Shown: positions 62,482-64,000 of the stretch, in pieces
Layout: each line of letters begins with the position of its first letter
Position numbering within the stretch: position 1 is the first letter of the stretch
NCBI GenBank assembly: GCA_910579865.1
Contig: CAJTXA010000001.1
Span: 203,371-267,370 of the forward strand
Length of the DNA stretch: 64,000 nt
Source of the DNA: an uncultured Lachnospiraceae bacterium
GTDB lineage: Bacteria; Bacillota; Clostridia; Lachnospirales; Lachnospiraceae
Direction of reading: 5' to 3'
Made by a program: the position numbers and the translations under genes
Notes under the pieces: model-generated
Told to the model about the DNA's origin: nothing
What the model saw: the letters and a program-made list of their open reading frames with translations, nothing else
Database searches by the model: none

Positions 62482-62515
62482 ACCAATTTACCTCCATAAA
62501 TGCGAAACGTCTTTC

Positions 62516-63559
62516 TTATTTTTCCTCTATTCCTCTTTCTATATCCATTTTATTTTTACTTTCTTTTATTGCTCTTTCATAATATTCCTGAAAATATTCT
62601 ACAAAATCTAATATAATATCCGAATTTGTATTATCTACATCAAATTTATAAACTGTATATTCTTCTATATTTTTTACTTTTTTATCATGAAATGTTGTCC
62701 TATATTCGGACACCTGTATATTGGAAAAAATTAAAATATATTTTTTATGCAAATTATAATATTTTAAAATCGTTTCACCCTTTTGTTTTACAGAACTATT
62801 ATTTCTTCCTGTAGAAAATACATGAAACATTCCATTTTTATTTCCTAGCTGTTCTGCTTGTTTGCTGTCTTTATAAATATATGTATTTTTATCTAATCCA
62901 TCTAGTTCATTTAAATTATGAAATAATGTTATAATACTTGCTAAAAGCATATTTTTTTCATTTGTTGCATCTTTATAACATTCTCTTCTGCACAATTTTC
63001 TATATAATTCTTTATACTCACTATATAGTTTAAAACTTTTATAAAATAAATCATACTTTTCATTCATTGTCAAATAAAAGGCTTCTTTCTGTTCTACATC
63101 AAAAAAATATCGTTCTGTTTCTCTATTTAGTTCATCTGTATATTTTGTTAAAATTGCATATCCCATCCCAGCCTCAATTAATGTTTCTGACATTTTCTTA
63201 TAAGTATCCTGATTTATTGCCATCAAAACTAAAGATTCCGGCATCCATACAGTTATTACATATATTGTATTATTTAAAGAACGAACATAATATCTTCGTA
63301 GTACTTGAATACAAGATAGATTGTCTAATGCCTTTCTTTTATAAGTTGCTTTGATATCCTTTAATGCCTTTTGTGATAACTCATCATAAAAAATTTTAAT
63401 GTCTTCAAATACATACTTATTAATTTCTCTTACCTCTTTTACAAAATCTTTTACTTTTAATCTAATATCATTCAACTCTTCCTCCGGTATATTTTCATAA
63501 TTCTCAATTTGGACTAAATCTTTTCTTATTGCTTGAATGATTCCTTTTGCCGTATTCAT
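62516..63559 (-). CDS. Unknown 347-aa helical protein
   Basis: I do not recognise a family. It is strongly helical and charged, with clusters of Lys/Glu at the ends and aromatic stretches (LRRYYVRSLNNTIYVITVW, LYRKLCRRECYKD). A late strand-like part contains HKKYILIFSNIQVSEYR. There is no signal peptide, membrane segment or catalytic motif. AAAGGAG lies before the ATG. It is followed by the acetyltransferase after 34 bases, so the two may be one transcript. Because it lies beside an rRNA operon, it could be an accessory insertion. Confidence 0.65.
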   Translation of the reverse strand: MNTAKGIIQAIRKDLVQIENYENIPEEELNDIRLKVKDFVKEVREINKYVFEDIKIFYDELSQKALKDIKATYKRKALDNLSCIQVLRRYYVRSLNNTIYVITVWMPESLVLMAINQDTYKKMSETLIEAGMGYAILTKYTDELNRETERYFFDVEQKEAFYLTMNEKYDLFYKSFKLYSEYKELYRKLCRRECYKDATNEKNMLLASIITLFHNLNELDGLDKNTYIYKDSKQAEQLGNKNGMFHVFSTGRNNSSVKQKGETILKYYNLHKKYILIFSNIQVSEYRTTFHDKKVKNIEEYTVYKFDVDNTNSDIILDFVEYFQEYYERAIKESKNKMDIERGIEEK

Positions 63560-63667
63560 TTTTACTTCTCCTTTTCGTTTGGAGCTTTTTTATTCGATAT
63601 TGCTAAATAATTCCTTTATAAATATTTCGTCAAAAAGTTCAAATAAATAATTCCTCATTCAGGCTAA

Positions 63668-63724
63668 CTATTAAAAAAGCCCAAAAAACCTCAAAATATA
63701 TGGTTTTTTGGACTTTTTTAATAG
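63668..63724 (-). terminator. Terminator of the rRNA/tRNA operon
   Basis: CTATTAAAAAAGcCCAAAAAACC (63668-63690) pairs with GGTTTTTTGGaCTTTTTTAATAG (63702-63724), a 23-base stem with one mismatch, right behind the tRNA on the minus strand. Its right arm overlaps the tRNA 3' end by three bases. Confidence 0.8.
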
Positions 63725-63795
63725 CGAAAGTGGGATTCGAACCCACGACAACACGGGTATGAACCGTGTGCTCTAGCCAACTGAGCTATCTCGCC
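63722..63795 (-). tRNA. tRNA-Met (CAT)
   Basis: Read on the minus strand, a 74-base tRNA begins GGCGAGATAGCTCAGTTGG and ends TTTCGCTA. The anticodon stem CACGG/CCGTG encloses the loop TTCATAC, anticodon CAT. The T arm GTGGG-TTCGAATCCCAC is normal. The acceptor starts with G1 opposite T72, not the C1-A72 mismatch of initiators, so it is elongator Met or, less likely, Ile2 (lysidine-modified CAT). No CCA is encoded. It follows the 23S gene directly. Confidence 0.93.
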
Positions 63796-63865
63796 AAATT
63801 TATTCTTCATTTTTAAGGTAAAATAGTACCCTCAAAACTGCACATTGTATTCTCCGCTTTTTTTC

Positions 63866-64000
63866 TTGGTCAAACCCTCGACCGATTAGTAATGGTCAGC
63901 TCCATCGATTACTCGACTTCCACCTCCACCCTATCTACCTCGTCGTCTTCAAGGGGTCTTACTCTATTCCTAGATGGGATATCTCATCTTGGGGTGGGCT
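63866..64000 (-). rRNA. 23S rRNA, 3' end (partial)
   Basis: On the minus strand, the last 135 bases match the conserved 3' end of 23S rRNA: GATGAGATATCCCATC, AAGACCCCTTGAAGACGACG, GAGGTAGATAGG, TGGAGCTGACCATTACTAAT, GGTCGAGGGTTTGACC. The gene continues past the right edge. No 5S gene stands between it and the tRNA-Met. Confidence 0.93.

Noticed and set aside
63722..63795. Initiator tRNA-fMet
   Set aside because: The acceptor begins with G1 opposite T72 instead of the unpaired C1-A72, and the anticodon stem lacks the three G-C pairs of initiators.
1..64000. CRISPR array or insertion sequence
   Set aside because: No regularly spaced direct repeats, transposase motifs or terminal inverted repeats with target duplications were seen anywhere in the window.

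Overview
The window is low-GC Firmicutes DNA (roughly one third G+C, strong AGGAGG ribosome-binding sites, short intergenic gaps). The best fit is a spore-forming anaerobe of the Clostridia, probably Lachnospiraceae. This rests on cotJABC, a Csp-like subtilase, a SCIFF peptide with its radical SAM maturase, the GGGtGRT/NifU-like pair, Phe and Cys T-box leaders, and a Bce-type peptide-antibiotic module. Family assignments come from motifs and memory, not from a database search.

Layout. 1-6.5 kb: end of asparagine synthetase, subtilase, ClpX-like ATPase, membrane HtrA protease, Sfp-type transferase. 6.5-13.2 kb: accessory block of poorly known genes: a frameshifted exported ORF, a 683/130-aa pair on the plus strand, and a facing 799/280-aa pair on the minus strand, meeting at a perfect 17-bp inverted repeat. 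13.2-22.5 kb: GGGtGRT/NifU-like pair, asd, a thioesterase, dtd, an EF-G-like GTPase, then tyrA-aroA. 22.5-28.3 kb: a 1251-aa coiled-coil surface protein and a MATE exporter behind an attenuator-like leader. 28.5-33.4 kb: queA, pheT, pheS and a Phe T-box. 33.5-37 kb: a short-chain dehydrogenase that lost its NAD-binding start, a 35-aa membrane peptide plus a 155-aa gene, and an iron/cobalamin-type ABC transporter without a binding protein. 37-41.3 kb: secDF, scfB, scfA and a TIGR04086 membrane protein. 41.4-49.5 kb: CBS-domain membrane protein, a four-gene pseudopilin-like cluster, niaR, an EamA exporter, aminopeptidase P, cotJABC. 49.5-55.9 kb: ftsZ, a GH105 hydrolase, rlmB-mrnC-cysS-cysE under a Cys T-box. 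56-61.3 kb: bceAB, two small genes (one frameshifted), bceSR. 61.3-64 kb: ispF with a Cys-rich tail, an acetyltransferase, an unknown gene, tRNA-Met and the 3' end of 23S rRNA.

Working together: cysE and cysS share a Cys-sensing T-box, tying cysteine synthesis to charging; pheST has its own T-box. ScfB should modify ScfA beside the Sec machinery. BceRS probably controls BceAB through an inverted repeat upstream of bceA. The least explained locus is 6.6-12.9 kb, the best place to look for an undescribed system.
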